NCBI GenBank assembly: GCA_031262625.1
Contig: JAISHJ010000049.1
Span: 1 to 35,955 of the forward strand
Reading direction: 5' to 3'
DNA: 35,955 nt
From: Ruminococcus sp.
GTDB lineage: Bacteria; Bacillota; Clostridia; Oscillospirales; Ruminococcaceae
In this document: positions 7,638-16,086 of the stretch, piece by piece
How the letters are laid out: each line of letters opens with the position of its first letter
Numbering within the stretch: position 1 is the stretch's first letter
Translations under genes and position numbers: made by a program
The notes under the pieces: generated by a model
The model's input: only the letters and a program-made list of their open reading frames with translations
Databases searched by the model: none
Told to the model about the DNA's origin: nothing

Positions 7638-9389
7638 TTGAATACAGTATTTGGTATTAACGGACCGGTTGTAAAGGTTCGTGATACGAAGTCGTTCTCT
7701 ATGATGGAGATGGTTTTCGTCGGAAAAAAGCGGCTTATCGGCGAGATAATCGGGATTAATTCCGATGAGACGACTATTCAGGTTTACGAATCGACTACCG
7801 GGCTTATGCCGGGCGAACCTGTTGTAGGTTCGGGTGCGCCTATGTCCGCGACACTCGGTCCCGGTATCCTTGCTAATATTTTCGACGGAATCGAGCGCCC
7901 CTTAAAATCGCTCGAAGCCGTTACCGGTGCGTTTATTGCCGAGGGCGCGGCGGTTACTACCCTTGATGAAGATAAAAAATGGGAAGTAACGCTTAACGTC
8001 AAGCCCGGCGACACAGTTTCCGGCGGGCAGATTTTCGCAACCTGTCCCGAAACTCCTGTTATAATGCACAAATGCTTAGTTCCTCCCGATATATCAGGTG
8101 AGGTTACTTGGGTTGCTTCCGACGGCGAATACACGATAGTTGACAAAATCGCTGTTGTTAAGGCTTCCGACGGCACTGAGCATGAACTTAAGCTTGCGCA
8201 AAAATGGCCTATTAAAATTCCCCGCCCGATTACTAAACGTGTAGCGGTTTCACGCCCGCTTATTACAGGGCAGAGGATCATTGATACAATTATTCCCATT
8301 TCAAAGGGCGGCACGGCGGCAATTCCGGGCGGCTTCGGTACAGGGAAAACTATGACCCAGCATCAGCTTGCGAAATGGTGCGATGCGGATATTATCGTCT
8401 ATATCGGCTGCGGCGAGCGCGGAAATGAGATGACACAGGTTCTCGAAGAATTCACGGGGCTTGTTGACCCGAAGACGGGCAATGCTCTCACCGACAGAAC
8501 CGTGCTTATCGCTAACACTTCTAATATGCCGGTTGCAGCGAGAGAAGCTTCCATTTACACCGGAATTACTCTTGCTGAATACTATCGCGACATGGGTTAC
8601 CATATCGCTATTATGGCGGATTCAACCTCACGCTGGGCGGAAGCGCTCCGCGAAATAAGCGGCAGACTTGAAGAAATGCCGGCAGAGGAAGGTTTCCCGG
8701 CGTATCTTCCGTCAAGGCTTTCGGAATTTTACGAGCGTGCAGGCTATGTTGAAACGCTTTCCGACAGCGAAGGTTCCGTTACAATTATCGGTGCAGTTTC
8801 ACCGCAGGGCGCAGACTTCTCCGAGCCTGTTACGCAGAATACAAAACGTTTTGTGCGTTGCTTTTGGGCGCTTGACAAAAACTTAGCGTATGCGCGCCAT
8901 TACCCCGCGATTAACTGGAACGACAGTTACTCCGAATATGCGGACGAACTTGCGGAGTATTACCACGATAATGTTAACATAGATTTCATGAGTTATCGCC
9001 AGCAGATTGCCAATATCCTCCATGAGGAGAGCAAACTCATGGAGATTGTAAAGCTTATCGGGTCGGATGTTTTACCGGAAGACCAAAAGCTTGTTATCGA
9101 AATTGCTTCGGTTGTCAGAATAGGATTTTTACAGCAAAACGCCTACCATAAAGATGACACCTATGTTCCGCTTGATAAGCAGTTTAAGATGATGAACAGC
9201 ATACTTCACCTTTACGACAAGTGTAAAGCAGCAGTGGCGAGCGGAATTCCCGTTTCTGAAATTTCAAAAACAGGTGTTTTCGACAAGGTTACTAAGATGA
9301 AATATGACATACCGAACGACAAACCGCAGTTCTTCAACGTGCTTGATACTGAAGTTGAAGAAACGCTTAAAAACATTAAAAAGGAGTAG
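7638..9389 (+). CDS. atpA: V-type ATPase catalytic subunit A
   Basis: A 583-aa catalytic head subunit that hydrolyses or makes ATP. The Walker A loop GGFGTGKT is at 231-238. The catalytic Glu lies in CGERGNEMTQ (about 260), and MADSTSRWAEALREISGRL is the family signature. The long non-homologous insertion typical of A subunits (about 110-190) is present. The start is TTG at 7638, preceded by GAGGGAG; no ATG is suitably placed. It forms a hexamer with subunit B, encoded 9 bases downstream. Confidence 0.98.
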   Translation: MNTVFGINGPVVKVRDTKSFSMMEMVFVGKKRLIGEIIGINSDETTIQVYESTTGLMPGEPVVGSGAPMSATLGPGILANIFDGIERPLKSLEAVTGAFIAEGAAVTTLDEDKKWEVTLNVKPGDTVSGGQIFATCPETPVIMHKCLVPPDISGEVTWVASDGEYTIVDKIAVVKASDGTEHELKLAQKWPIKIPRPITKRVAVSRPLITGQRIIDTIIPISKGGTAAIPGGFGTGKTMTQHQLAKWCDADIIVYIGCGERGNEMTQVLEEFTGLVDPKTGNALTDRTVLIANTSNMPVAAREASIYTGITLAEYYRDMGYHIAIMADSTSRWAEALREISGRLEEMPAEEGFPAYLPSRLSEFYERAGYVETLSDSEGSVTIIGAVSPQGADFSEPVTQNTKRFVRCFWALDKNLAYARHYPAINWNDSYSEYADELAEYYHDNVNIDFMSYRQQIANILHEESKLMEIVKLIGSDVLPEDQKLVIEIASVVRIGFLQQNAYHKDDTYVPLDKQFKMMNSILHLYDKCKAAVASGIPVSEISKTGVFDKVTKMKYDIPNDKPQFFNVLDTEVEETLKNIKKE

Positions 9390-9398
9390 GCGGATATT

Positions 9399-10805
9399 AT
9401 GGCACTTCAATATGTCGGCTTAAAAGAGATTAACGGTCCGCTTATCGTCCTTGATAACGTAAGCAATGCGTTTTATGACGAGATGGTGGAAATAAAGCTT
9501 GAAAACGGCACTTCCCGTATGGGACGTGTGGTTGAGATACAGGGGCGGCGCGTAGTTCTCCAAGTATTTGAGGGAACGAAAGGCTTGTCACTCGAAAATA
9601 CACGTACAAGATTTATCGGTAAACCGATGGAGATGCCGCTGTCTACAGACCTTTTGGGGCGTGTATTCTCCGGCGCAGGAAGACCGATTGACGGACTGGG
9701 CGACATCTTCGCGGAAAGTGCAGCAGACGTTAACGGAAAGCCTCTAAACCCTGTTTCCCGCGAATACCCCCGAAACTATATACGTACCGGAATTTCCGCG
9801 ATAGATGCGCTTATGACTTTAATCCGCGGGCAGAAACTCCCGATATTTTCGGGCTCGGGTCTGTCGCACAATAAGCTTGCGGTACAGATTGTACGTCAGG
9901 CGCAGATTACAGACGACAGCGGCGTTACAAGCGACGACTTCGCGATAGTTTTCGCTGCAATGGGCGTAAAAAATGACGTTGCGGAATATTTCCGCAAATC
10001 CTTCGAGGAAACAGGCGTACTCTCAAGAGTAGTTATGTTTTTAAACCTCTCTAACGACCCGATTATCGAACGTATTTTAACTCCGCGCTGTGCTTTGGCA
10101 GTTGCGGAATATCTTGCATTTGAAAAGGATATGCATATCCTTGTTATCCTCACAGATATGACTTCTTACGCCGAAGCAGTCCGCGAATTTTCAAGTTCTA
10201 AGGGCGAAATTCCCGGGCGTAAAGGCTTCCCGGGTTACCTTTATTCCGACCTTGCTTCGATTTACGAAAGAGCCGGTATTATAAATACCGCGAAAGGTTC
10301 TGTTACACAAATTCCGATACTGACAATGCCTAACGACGATATTACTCACCCTGTTCCTGACTTAACCGGATATATCACAGAGGGGCAGATTGTTCTTGAC
10401 AGAACCCTCGACCAGACGGGAGTTTATCCTTCAATCAGTGTCCTGCCGTCACTTTCAAGGCTTATGAAGGACGGTATCGGCGAAGGTTATACCAGAGATG
10501 ACCACGCCGACGTTTCTAACCAGCTTTTCGCTGCATACGCGAAGGTACAGGATGCGAGAGCGCTTGCTCAGGTTATCGGCGAAGATGAACTCTCCGACAC
10601 AGATAAAGCTTATATGAAGTTCGGTAAGCTTTTTGAAAAATATTTCGTTGCCCAACGCCCGGACGAAAACCGCACTATTGAAGAAACTCTCGACCTTGGT
10701 TGGGCTCTCCTCTCAACCATGCCGCGCAGTCTCCTTGATCGAGTAAGCGATGATGTTCTTGACAAACATTATGACCCCGAAAAAGCGGAGAATTACAAGG
10801 TTTAG
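9399..10805 (+). CDS. atpB: V-type ATPase non-catalytic subunit B
   Basis: A 468-aa head subunit that alternates with A. It has the degenerate nucleotide-binding loop expected of B (FSGSGLSHNKLAVQIVRQA in place of a true P-loop), and the stretches LTDMTSYAEAVREFSSSKGE and PGRKGFPGYLYSDLASIYER, which are diagnostic. Length is normal (about 460). An AAGGAG ribosome-binding site overlaps the end of the A gene. A 114-base gap separates it from D. Confidence 0.98.
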   Translation: MALQYVGLKEINGPLIVLDNVSNAFYDEMVEIKLENGTSRMGRVVEIQGRRVVLQVFEGTKGLSLENTRTRFIGKPMEMPLSTDLLGRVFSGAGRPIDGLGDIFAESAADVNGKPLNPVSREYPRNYIRTGISAIDALMTLIRGQKLPIFSGSGLSHNKLAVQIVRQAQITDDSGVTSDDFAIVFAAMGVKNDVAEYFRKSFEETGVLSRVVMFLNLSNDPIIERILTPRCALAVAEYLAFEKDMHILVILTDMTSYAEAVREFSSSKGEIPGRKGFPGYLYSDLASIYERAGIINTAKGSVTQIPILTMPNDDITHPVPDLTGYITEGQIVLDRTLDQTGVYPSISVLPSLSRLMKDGIGEGYTRDDHADVSNQLFAAYAKVQDARALAQVIGEDELSDTDKAYMKFGKLFEKYFVAQRPDENRTIEETLDLGWALLSTMPRSLLDRVSDDVLDKHYDPEKAENYKV

Positions 10806-10919
10806 CGTGGGTAGACGACGACTGTACAAAGATAAGAAACGGTTACGGAGACTGTACAGAGAAGGCACAGGGATGTCGGATTAACGCTAATTATTGCAAA
10901 TTTGAAAGGGTGAGGATTT
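10806..10919 (+). other. gap between atpB and atpD with a 30-base-spaced direct repeat
   Basis: The only sizeable gap inside the ATPase operon. GACTGTACA occurs at 10820-10828 and again at 10850-10858, exactly 30 bases apart. Read from GTG at 10807 the stretch encodes a 25-residue, strongly basic peptide with an internal ten-codon repeat (RRLYKDKKRLRRLYRE) and a stop just after 10880. No good ribosome-binding site precedes that GTG, so I do not call a gene. The atpD ribosome-binding site (GAAAGGGTGAGG) closes the gap. Confidence 0.5.
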
Positions 10920-11573
10920 ATGGCTGATCAAGTTTTCCCGACCAAAGGCAACCTCTTAAATACACAGAAATCGCTGAGCCTTGCAACGCTCGGTTATGAA
11001 CTGCTTGATAAAAAGCGCAATATCCTCATCCGCGAATTAATGTCGATGGTTGACAAGGCAAAACAGCTTCGCGGAACTATCGACAGCACCTATATTCAAG
11101 CTTATCAAGCACTCCAGATGGCGAATATTTCACGCGGTATTATCGGAAATATCGCCGACAGTATGCCGATTGAAGACAGTCTCACTGTGACATACAGAAG
11201 CGTTATGGGATGTGAACTTCCGCAGGTTTCTATAAACGAAAAAAAGCCGCAGATTTTATACGGCTTCTTAAACACCGATGTCCATATTGACAAAGCTTAT
11301 ATCTGCTTTGAAAAAGTTAAGGTTATGACTGCCGCGCTTGCGGAAGTTGATAACGGTATCTACCGCCTTACAAACTCAATCAGAAAGACACAAACTCGCG
11401 CAAACGCACTCCAAAACATCGTTATTCCGCGTTATAAAAAGACTGTGAAATTTATATCCGAATCTCTTGAAGAAAAAGAGCGTGAGGATTTTTCACGTAT
11501 GAAGGTTATTAAAACGCAGAAGGAACGGCGTAAAAAACGCTATAAAATTAAATCAACCGAAAATGCGGCGTAA
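10920..11573 (+). CDS. atpD: V-type ATPase subunit D (central rotor shaft)
   Basis: A 217-aa rotor axle made of a long antiparallel coiled coil. The N-terminus KGNLLNTQKSLSLATLGYELLDKKRNILIRELM matches the family pattern 'pTk..l..lk..l..A..G..LLk.Kr..L..e'. The C-terminus carries the return helix (RANALQNIVIPRYKKTVKFI), also diagnostic. The tail is very basic. It is the last ATPase gene; a GNAT gene follows after 15 bases without an intervening terminator. Confidence 0.96.
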   Translation: MADQVFPTKGNLLNTQKSLSLATLGYELLDKKRNILIRELMSMVDKAKQLRGTIDSTYIQAYQALQMANISRGIIGNIADSMPIEDSLTVTYRSVMGCELPQVSINEKKPQILYGFLNTDVHIDKAYICFEKVKVMTAALAEVDNGIYRLTNSIRKTQTRANALQNIVIPRYKKTVKFISESLEEKEREDFSRMKVIKTQKERRKKRYKIKSTENAA

Positions 11574-11588
11574 GAATTTTGAGGGAAT

Positions 11589-12155
11589 ATGACAGTCACT
11601 GCGGTTATGAAAAACCTTCCGGAAATCGAAACGCCGCGCCTAATTTTAAGAGCGGCTAAGACTTCTGATGCGCCCGATATAGCAGAGTGGATGTCCGACC
11701 CGGAACTTTATGAACTGTGGGCGGCAAATCCGCTTCCGCTTGAACTTAATCCGCTTGAATACTATTCAGACGAAAAAAATCTTCTTGAGCCGGAATTTGA
11801 ATCCCTTGACTGGTTTATCTATCATAAAGCGGACGGAAAAGTTATAGGCGAAGTAGAATTTTACGACATAAAAAATGACTATCAGACTGAAATGAGTTAC
11901 AGAATTTCAAAGCATTACCGTAACTGCGGATATGCATCAGAAGCGGCAGAAGCGGCGGTAAAAGCAGTCTTTCGCTATACTGATATTAACCGCATTTCTG
12001 TGCACATAGATACGAAAAATACTGCATCGGAAAAGCTTATTAAAAAAATCGGCTTTTCATATGAAGGTACATTACGAAGCGAAATGTTCTTTGACACAGT
12101 GTCTGACTATAAAATATTCTCAGCTTTACGTTCAGATAATAATTTTAGGAAGTGA
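11589..12155 (+). CDS. GNAT family N-acetyltransferase (RimJ/RimL type)
   Basis: A 188-aa acetyl-CoA-dependent acetyltransferase. It starts with the usual IETPRLILRAAKTSDAPDIA of the RimJ/RimL/Acetyltransf_3 group. The acetyl-CoA loop is in the stretch SKHYRNCGYASEAAEAAV (R-x-C-G-x-A), and the C-terminal part NTASEKLIKKIGFSYEGTLR is typical. Substrate unknown (protein N-terminus, antibiotic or small amine are all possible). GAGGG precedes the ATG. It lies between atpD and nfnA with a 4-base gap to nfnA, so it is probably co-transcribed. Confidence 0.9.
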   Translation: MTVTAVMKNLPEIETPRLILRAAKTSDAPDIAEWMSDPELYELWAANPLPLELNPLEYYSDEKNLLEPEFESLDWFIYHKADGKVIGEVEFYDIKNDYQTEMSYRISKHYRNCGYASEAAEAAVKAVFRYTDINRISVHIDTKNTASEKLIKKIGFSYEGTLRSEMFFDTVSDYKIFSALRSDNNFRK

Positions 12156-12159
12156 AAAA

Positions 12160-13008
12160 GTGTATAAAATAGCATACAAAAAAATGCTTAACCCGACTGT
12201 AGGATTAATGAAAATTGAAGCGCCGCTAATTGCAAAAAAAGCTTTGCCGGGGCAGTTTATAATCCTTCGTACAGATGAAAACGGTGAGAGGATTCCCTTA
12301 ACCGTTGCGGAGACGGACAAGAAGTCTCTCGTAACGATTATTTTTCAGCTTGTGGGCGCGACAACTATAAAATTAGGCGCAATGAACGAAGGCGATTACT
12401 TATCTGATTTTGCAGGACCTCTCGGTCGCCCTTCAAAGCTTGAAGGGCTTAAAAACGTTGCTGTAATCGGCGGAGGTGTCGGCTCTGCAATTGCTTATCC
12501 TGTTGCGAAAGGTTTACACGAAAACGGCGCGAAAGTTCATATTATAGCAGGGTTCAGAAGCCGCGACCTCGTAATTTTAGAAGAAGAATTCGCCGCAATT
12601 TCCGACGAATTTTTAATAATGACCGACGATGGTTCATACGGGCAAAAAGGACTTGTTACGGATGCACTTAAGGCTATAATTGAGCGGGGTGAAAACCTCG
12701 ACGAAGTTATCGCGATAGGACCTCTTGTTATGATGAAATTTGTCGCAAAACTTGCGAAAGAATATAACATAAAAACCACCGTTTCGATGAATCCGATAAT
12801 GGTTGACGGCACGGGAATGTGCGGATGCTGTAGGATTACTGTCGGCGGAAAAACTAAATTCGCTTGCGTTGACGGTCCTGATTTTGACGGATTTGAAGTA
12901 GATTTTGATGAAGCTATGAGCAGACTTTCGGAATACAAAGTTTTCGAGGGAAATGCTAAAGACCACGTTTGCAATCTATTAAATATGAAGAACGGGACGG
13001 TGAATTAA
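12160..13008 (+). CDS. nfnA: NfnA-type ferredoxin:NADP+ oxidoreductase small subunit (FAD and [2Fe-2S])
   Basis: A 282-aa flavoprotein of the PyrK/dihydroorotate dehydrogenase electron-transfer family. With the next gene it forms NfnAB, which couples NADH plus reduced ferredoxin to NADP+ reduction by flavin-based bifurcation. The FAD-binding barrel includes GQFIILRTDENGERIPLTVA, the nucleotide-binding domain has VIGGGVGSA (102-110), and the iron-sulfur cluster lies near Cys221, 223, 224 and 236 (GMCGCCR...FACVDGP). The GTG at 12160 is chosen because AGGAAG lies just upstream; earlier in-frame codons fall inside the GNAT gene. Confidence 0.92.
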   Translation: MYKIAYKKMLNPTVGLMKIEAPLIAKKALPGQFIILRTDENGERIPLTVAETDKKSLVTIIFQLVGATTIKLGAMNEGDYLSDFAGPLGRPSKLEGLKNVAVIGGGVGSAIAYPVAKGLHENGAKVHIIAGFRSRDLVILEEEFAAISDEFLIMTDDGSYGQKGLVTDALKAIIERGENLDEVIAIGPLVMMKFVAKLAKEYNIKTTVSMNPIMVDGTGMCGCCRITVGGKTKFACVDGPDFDGFEVDFDEAMSRLSEYKVFEGNAKDHVCNLLNMKNGTVN

Positions 13009-13010
13009 TC

Positions 13011-14396
13011 ATGCCTAACATGAGCTTAAAGAAAAATGATATGCCGTCCCAAAAGCCTGATGTACGTAACAAAAATTTCTCGGAAGTAGCCCTCGGTTAC
13101 AGCGAGGAACAAGCTTTAGATGAAGCTTCGCGCTGCCTTAACTGCAAGAATAAACCCTGTGTTTCGGGTTGCCCTGTGGGGATTGATATTCCTTCGTTTA
13201 TTGAACTTATGAAGGCGAAAGACTATATCGGAGCGCATAAAAAAATCACCGAAGCCTCCTCTCTTCCGGCTGTTTGCGGCAGAGTTTGCCCTCAAGAATC
13301 GCAGTGCGAAGGAAAATGTGTTCGCGGGATTAAGGGCGAAAGTGTAGCAATCGGACGGCTTGAACGCTTTGCGGCGGATTTTTACAGCGCTAACTGCGAA
13401 GAAAAAACGACCGGTAAAATTACTCCCTGCGGTATAAAAGCGGCGGTTGTAGGTTCAGGTCCGGCAGGGTTAACCTGTGCGGGTGAACTTGCGAAAAACG
13501 GCTGTGAAGTTACCGTTTTCGAGGCTCTCCATAAGCCCGGCGGAGTACTTGTTTACGGAATTCCCGAATTTAGGCTTCCGAAAGCAGTTGTTGCGCGTGA
13601 AGTTGAAGGCTTAAAATCAATGGGAGTTGAAATTGTCACAAACGCTGTAATTGGGCGGACAATTACTGTTGATGAACTTTTTGAGCAAGGCTACAACGCG
13701 ATATTTATCGGTTCCGGCGCGGGTCTGCCGAACTTTATGAAAATTCCCGGGGAGAGCCTTAAGGGCGTGTATTCCGCCAACGAATACCTGACTCGGATTA
13801 ACCTTATGAAGGCGTATGAAAACGAATCCGATACACCTGCAAAACGCGCAAAAAATGTTGCTGTTGTCGGCGGCGGAAATGTCGCTATGGATGCGGCAAG
13901 ATGTGCTAAACGTCTTGGTGCAGAAAATGTTTATATAGTTTATCGCCGCTCCGAAACGGAGATGCCGGCGCGTACGGAGGAAGTTCACCACGCAAAAGAA
14001 GAGGGAATTATCTTCAAAACTCTCTGTAATCCTACCGAAATTATAGGCGATGAAAGCAAAACAGTTACACAGTTAAAATGTTTTGAAATGACTCTCGGTG
14101 AGCCGGACGATTCCGGGCGCAGACGTCCTGTAGTAAAGCCCGAGTCGGAATTTATTCTTGACTGTGATGCGGTAATTATGGCAATCGGAACGTCTCCGAA
14201 CCCGCTTATAAAAGACACTACGGAAGGGCTTGACACTAACCGCTGGGGCTGTATAGTAGCGGATGATAACGGTAAAACTACACGCGAAAATGTATATGCC
14301 GGCGGAGATGCAGTAACCGGCGCAGCTACGGTAATTTTAGCGATGGGTGCCGGAAAAACTGCCGCACAAGCTATACTGAAAAAATTTGAAAAGTAA
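13011..14396 (+). CDS. nfnB: NfnB / GltD-like NADPH-dependent oxidoreductase large subunit
   Basis: A 461-aa partner of NfnA, often annotated NADPH-dependent glutamate synthase (GltA/GltD). The N-terminal domain carries two [4Fe-4S] clusters (Cys42, 45, 50, 54 and Cys89, 93, 99, 103). The FAD site GSGPAG is at 148-153, a second dinucleotide fold has VVGGGNVAMDAARCAKRLG, and YRRSETEMPAR follows. Adjacency to nfnA (2-base gap) and the lack of a glutamate synthase large subunit nearby favour NfnB. The start MPNMSLKKNDMP aligns with family N-termini; the ATG at 13020 is an alternative. Confidence 0.92.
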   Translation: MPNMSLKKNDMPSQKPDVRNKNFSEVALGYSEEQALDEASRCLNCKNKPCVSGCPVGIDIPSFIELMKAKDYIGAHKKITEASSLPAVCGRVCPQESQCEGKCVRGIKGESVAIGRLERFAADFYSANCEEKTTGKITPCGIKAAVVGSGPAGLTCAGELAKNGCEVTVFEALHKPGGVLVYGIPEFRLPKAVVAREVEGLKSMGVEIVTNAVIGRTITVDELFEQGYNAIFIGSGAGLPNFMKIPGESLKGVYSANEYLTRINLMKAYENESDTPAKRAKNVAVVGGGNVAMDAARCAKRLGAENVYIVYRRSETEMPARTEEVHHAKEEGIIFKTLCNPTEIIGDESKTVTQLKCFEMTLGEPDDSGRRRPVVKPESEFILDCDAVIMAIGTSPNPLIKDTTEGLDTNRWGCIVADDNGKTTRENVYAGGDAVTGAATVILAMGAGKTAAQAILKKFEK

Positions 14397-14400
14397 CAAG

Positions 14401-14559
14401 AACTTGTATTCATAGCGTGAAGTCGTTCGAGAGCGGCGCGATTTTTTCGCTATGCAAGGAAGTTTTGCGCCGCTTTGCTGACGCAAGGCAAGCAAAACTG
14501 ACGTAGCAGAGCGGAAAAAGCGCGCTGCTATCGGGCGGCTGAACCTATGAATACAAGTT
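14401..14559. repeat. 159-bp imperfect palindrome, MITE-like repeat
   Basis: The ends are a perfect 15-bp inverted repeat: 14401-14415 (AACTTGTATTCATAG) and 14545-14559. Pairing continues inwards: the GCGCGATTTTTTCGCT stretch near 14436-14451 mirrors the GCGGAAAAAGCGCGC stretch at 14511-14525. A perfect 8-bp inner pair (14461-14468 with 14492-14499) and a 4-bp apical stem close the structure. It encodes no protein I can support. It is richer in GC than its surroundings in the arms and sits between nfnB and the lipoprotein gene. I cannot see a clear target-site duplication. Confidence 0.75.
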
Positions 14560-14564
14560 ATAAA

Positions 14565-14589
14565 ATCCCCGCAAAAATTTTGCGGGGAT
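14565..14589 (+). terminator. hairpin after nfnB
   Basis: A perfect 12-bp inverted repeat around one base (ATCCCCGCAAAA / TTTTGCGGGGAT). On the plus strand it is followed by ACGTACATAATT rather than a run of T, so it is a weak or non-canonical terminator. It lies 25 bases before the ATG of the lipoprotein gene, so it could also act on that leader. Confidence 0.5.
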
Positions 14590-14614
14590 ACGTACATAAT
14601 TATAAGGAGTAATT

Positions 14615-15241
14615 ATGATAAAAAAATCAATAATTATTGTAATTAGTATGTTTATGTTTGGTTTGACTGCCTGCGGTTTAAGTGAGACAGAAATGAACAA
14701 TGCGGCGACCGGAATTCTCTCTGCAATTCAATCGGAAACGAGTGAAACTACAGTCAAAACTACAGAGAAAAAAGCGGGAATTACAGAGACTGCGGAAGAT
14801 GATATTATGACGGCGGAAACTACTGCCGCAGAGACTGCAACAGTTACGACTACAACCGCGCCTGCTACTACTACCGTTACGACAACTACTGTTGCGCCTG
14901 TTGATAACGAAGCGGAGTACATAAAATCGCTTTTTGATTCACAGAGCAGCGACGTTTGGGTAACCGGCAGCGGTGTCGTTACGCGTGTCCTAAAGGACGA
15001 CAATGAGGGCGACCGCCACCAGCGTTTTATTCTCGAATTATCTACCGGGCAGACCCTGCTTTTTGCGCATAATATCGACATTGCGCCGCGAATTGATGAC
15101 ATCGCGAAGGGCGATATAATCAGCTTTTACGGCGAATATATCTTTTCCGATGAGGGCGGCACTGTCCATTGGACGCACCATGACCCGGACGGCAGTTCCG
15201 ACGGCGGTTGGCTTAAAAAAGGCGATACGGTTTACAAATAA
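14615..15241 (+). CDS. lipoprotein with Thr-rich linker and DUF3465-like domain
   Basis: A 208-aa exported lipoprotein. Signal peptide 1-19 (basic MIKK, hydrophobic core) ends at a lipobox LTAC with Cys20 as lipidation site. Residues about 40-98 are a low-complexity Thr/Ala/Glu linker, typical of surface proteins in ruminococci. Residues about 105-208 match the DUF3465 pattern: GSGVVTRVLKDDNEGDRHQR, LLFAHNIDIAPRIDDIAKGD, ISFYGEYIFSDEGGTVHWTH and a final GGW. This is a small beta-barrel (OB-like) domain of unknown function. TAAGGAG precedes the ATG. It ends 9 bases from the convergent GNAT gene. Confidence 0.85.
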   Translation: MIKKSIIIVISMFMFGLTACGLSETEMNNAATGILSAIQSETSETTVKTTEKKAGITETAEDDIMTAETTAAETATVTTTTAPATTTVTTTTVAPVDNEAEYIKSLFDSQSSDVWVTGSGVVTRVLKDDNEGDRHQRFILELSTGQTLLFAHNIDIAPRIDDIAKGDIISFYGEYIFSDEGGTVHWTHHDPDGSSDGGWLKKGDTVYK

Positions 15242-15244
15242 TCA

Positions 15245-15267
15245 TCGAATTTATATTCGAGATTTTT
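15245..15267 (+). terminator. possible weak terminator after the lipoprotein gene
   Basis: TCGAAT (15245-15250) and ATTCGA (15255-15260) form a 6-bp stem with a TTAT loop, followed by GATTTTT. The stem is short and AT-rich and overlaps the 3' end of the convergent acetyltransferase gene, so it is only a candidate. Confidence 0.35.
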
Positions 15268-16081
15268 CACCCATCGCGTATTTTGCGCAAGGCTTTGCAC
15301 CTAATTTACCGTACCAAGAAACTAAACCGGTGTATCCTATAAAGCAACGTTTTATCTTTAATTCCGTCAAAATTTTTAGTGCTTCTTTGCATAGTTTCAT
15401 ACCGAGTCCGAATTTCCGATAACGCTCTCGAACGCCCACACAGCCGAATCCACCGGTATTCGGAAAGCTTAGAGAATATGGATTATCTTCATCAATAACT
15501 ATGCCGCCGGCGATTTCGCCGGTGCTTTTTTCGATTGCGAGAAGGCACCTGTCAGAAGATGCGTAAGCATCACCCCAGCCGCTTATTTCATCGCCCGCTA
15601 TTTTAGCGGCGGCAATTTCATCATCTTTTCGATACCGAAAATCGAAATCATCACCATCATAAGCACTGACATTTTCCCAAATGTTATTATCAGTTTCAAG
15701 CATCATATCAAAGCTGTCCCAAGTGAAATTATAGCCGCATTTTGTGAAAAATTCTTTCGCAGAATTACACGGAATTTCCGGCACACCCGGATATAAATAA
15801 TGCGTTGTGGAGTGTCCTAAAATGAGTTTATCATATTCTGAAAAAATCTCTTTTTCTACATCTTCAAGAAGCTTTTTACCGATACCTTGACGTCTGTAAT
15901 CCTGTCTCACACACAAGAGAAGCAGAGCGTTTTTTTGGTATATCGCATAGCCTTTATCTTCGTAAAAAAGTATTTTTGAAGGATTATTATCAAGTCCAAG
16001 TTGCTCAAAAAACGTCTCAAAATTTGCAAGAAGTTTTGGAAAACACTCAGTGTAGATTTTATAAATTTCATTCTTATTCAT
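15251..16081 (-). CDS. tandem-domain GNAT N-acetyltransferase
   Basis: A 276-aa protein with two GNAT domains. The first has the acetyl-CoA loop at about 63-70 (YRRQGIGKK) after a beta strand (LLLLCVRQD). The second has a matching loop near 223-227 (ERYRKFGLGMKLCKEALK) and ends with a GNAT-like C-terminus (WYGKLGAKPC). Substrate unknown. The frame is open much further upstream, but the ATG at 16081 is chosen because CGGAG lies directly before it and the extension would overlap the peptidase gene out of frame. Last gene of the murD run, 5 bases after the M42 stop. Confidence 0.88.
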   Translation of the reverse strand: MNKNEIYKIYTECFPKLLANFETFFEQLGLDNNPSKILFYEDKGYAIYQKNALLLLCVRQDYRRQGIGKKLLEDVEKEIFSEYDKLILGHSTTHYLYPGVPEIPCNSAKEFFTKCGYNFTWDSFDMMLETDNNIWENVSAYDGDDFDFRYRKDDEIAAAKIAGDEISGWGDAYASSDRCLLAIEKSTGEIAGGIVIDEDNPYSLSFPNTGGFGCVGVRERYRKFGLGMKLCKEALKILTELKIKRCFIGYTGLVSWYGKLGAKPCAKYAMGEKSRI

Positions 16082-16086
16082 GTTTT

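Noticed and set aside
8301..8886. Several open frames inside atpA on both strands
   Set aside because: They lie inside a highly conserved catalytic subunit gene and match nothing.
12061..12159. Upstream ATG for nfnA
   Set aside because: It lies within the GNAT gene and would add a non-homologous N-terminus; the GTG at 12160 has its own ribosome-binding site.
14461..14559. CRISPR-like or tRNA-like structure in the palindromic element
   Set aside because: There is no repeated unit with spacers, and the folding does not give a cloverleaf or a CCA end; simple long-hairpin pairing explains it.
14728..15102. Long minus-strand open frame with Val/Ala repeats
   Set aside because: It is the reverse shadow of the Thr-rich linker (ACT/GTT codons) of the lipoprotein gene and has no ribosome-binding site or family match.
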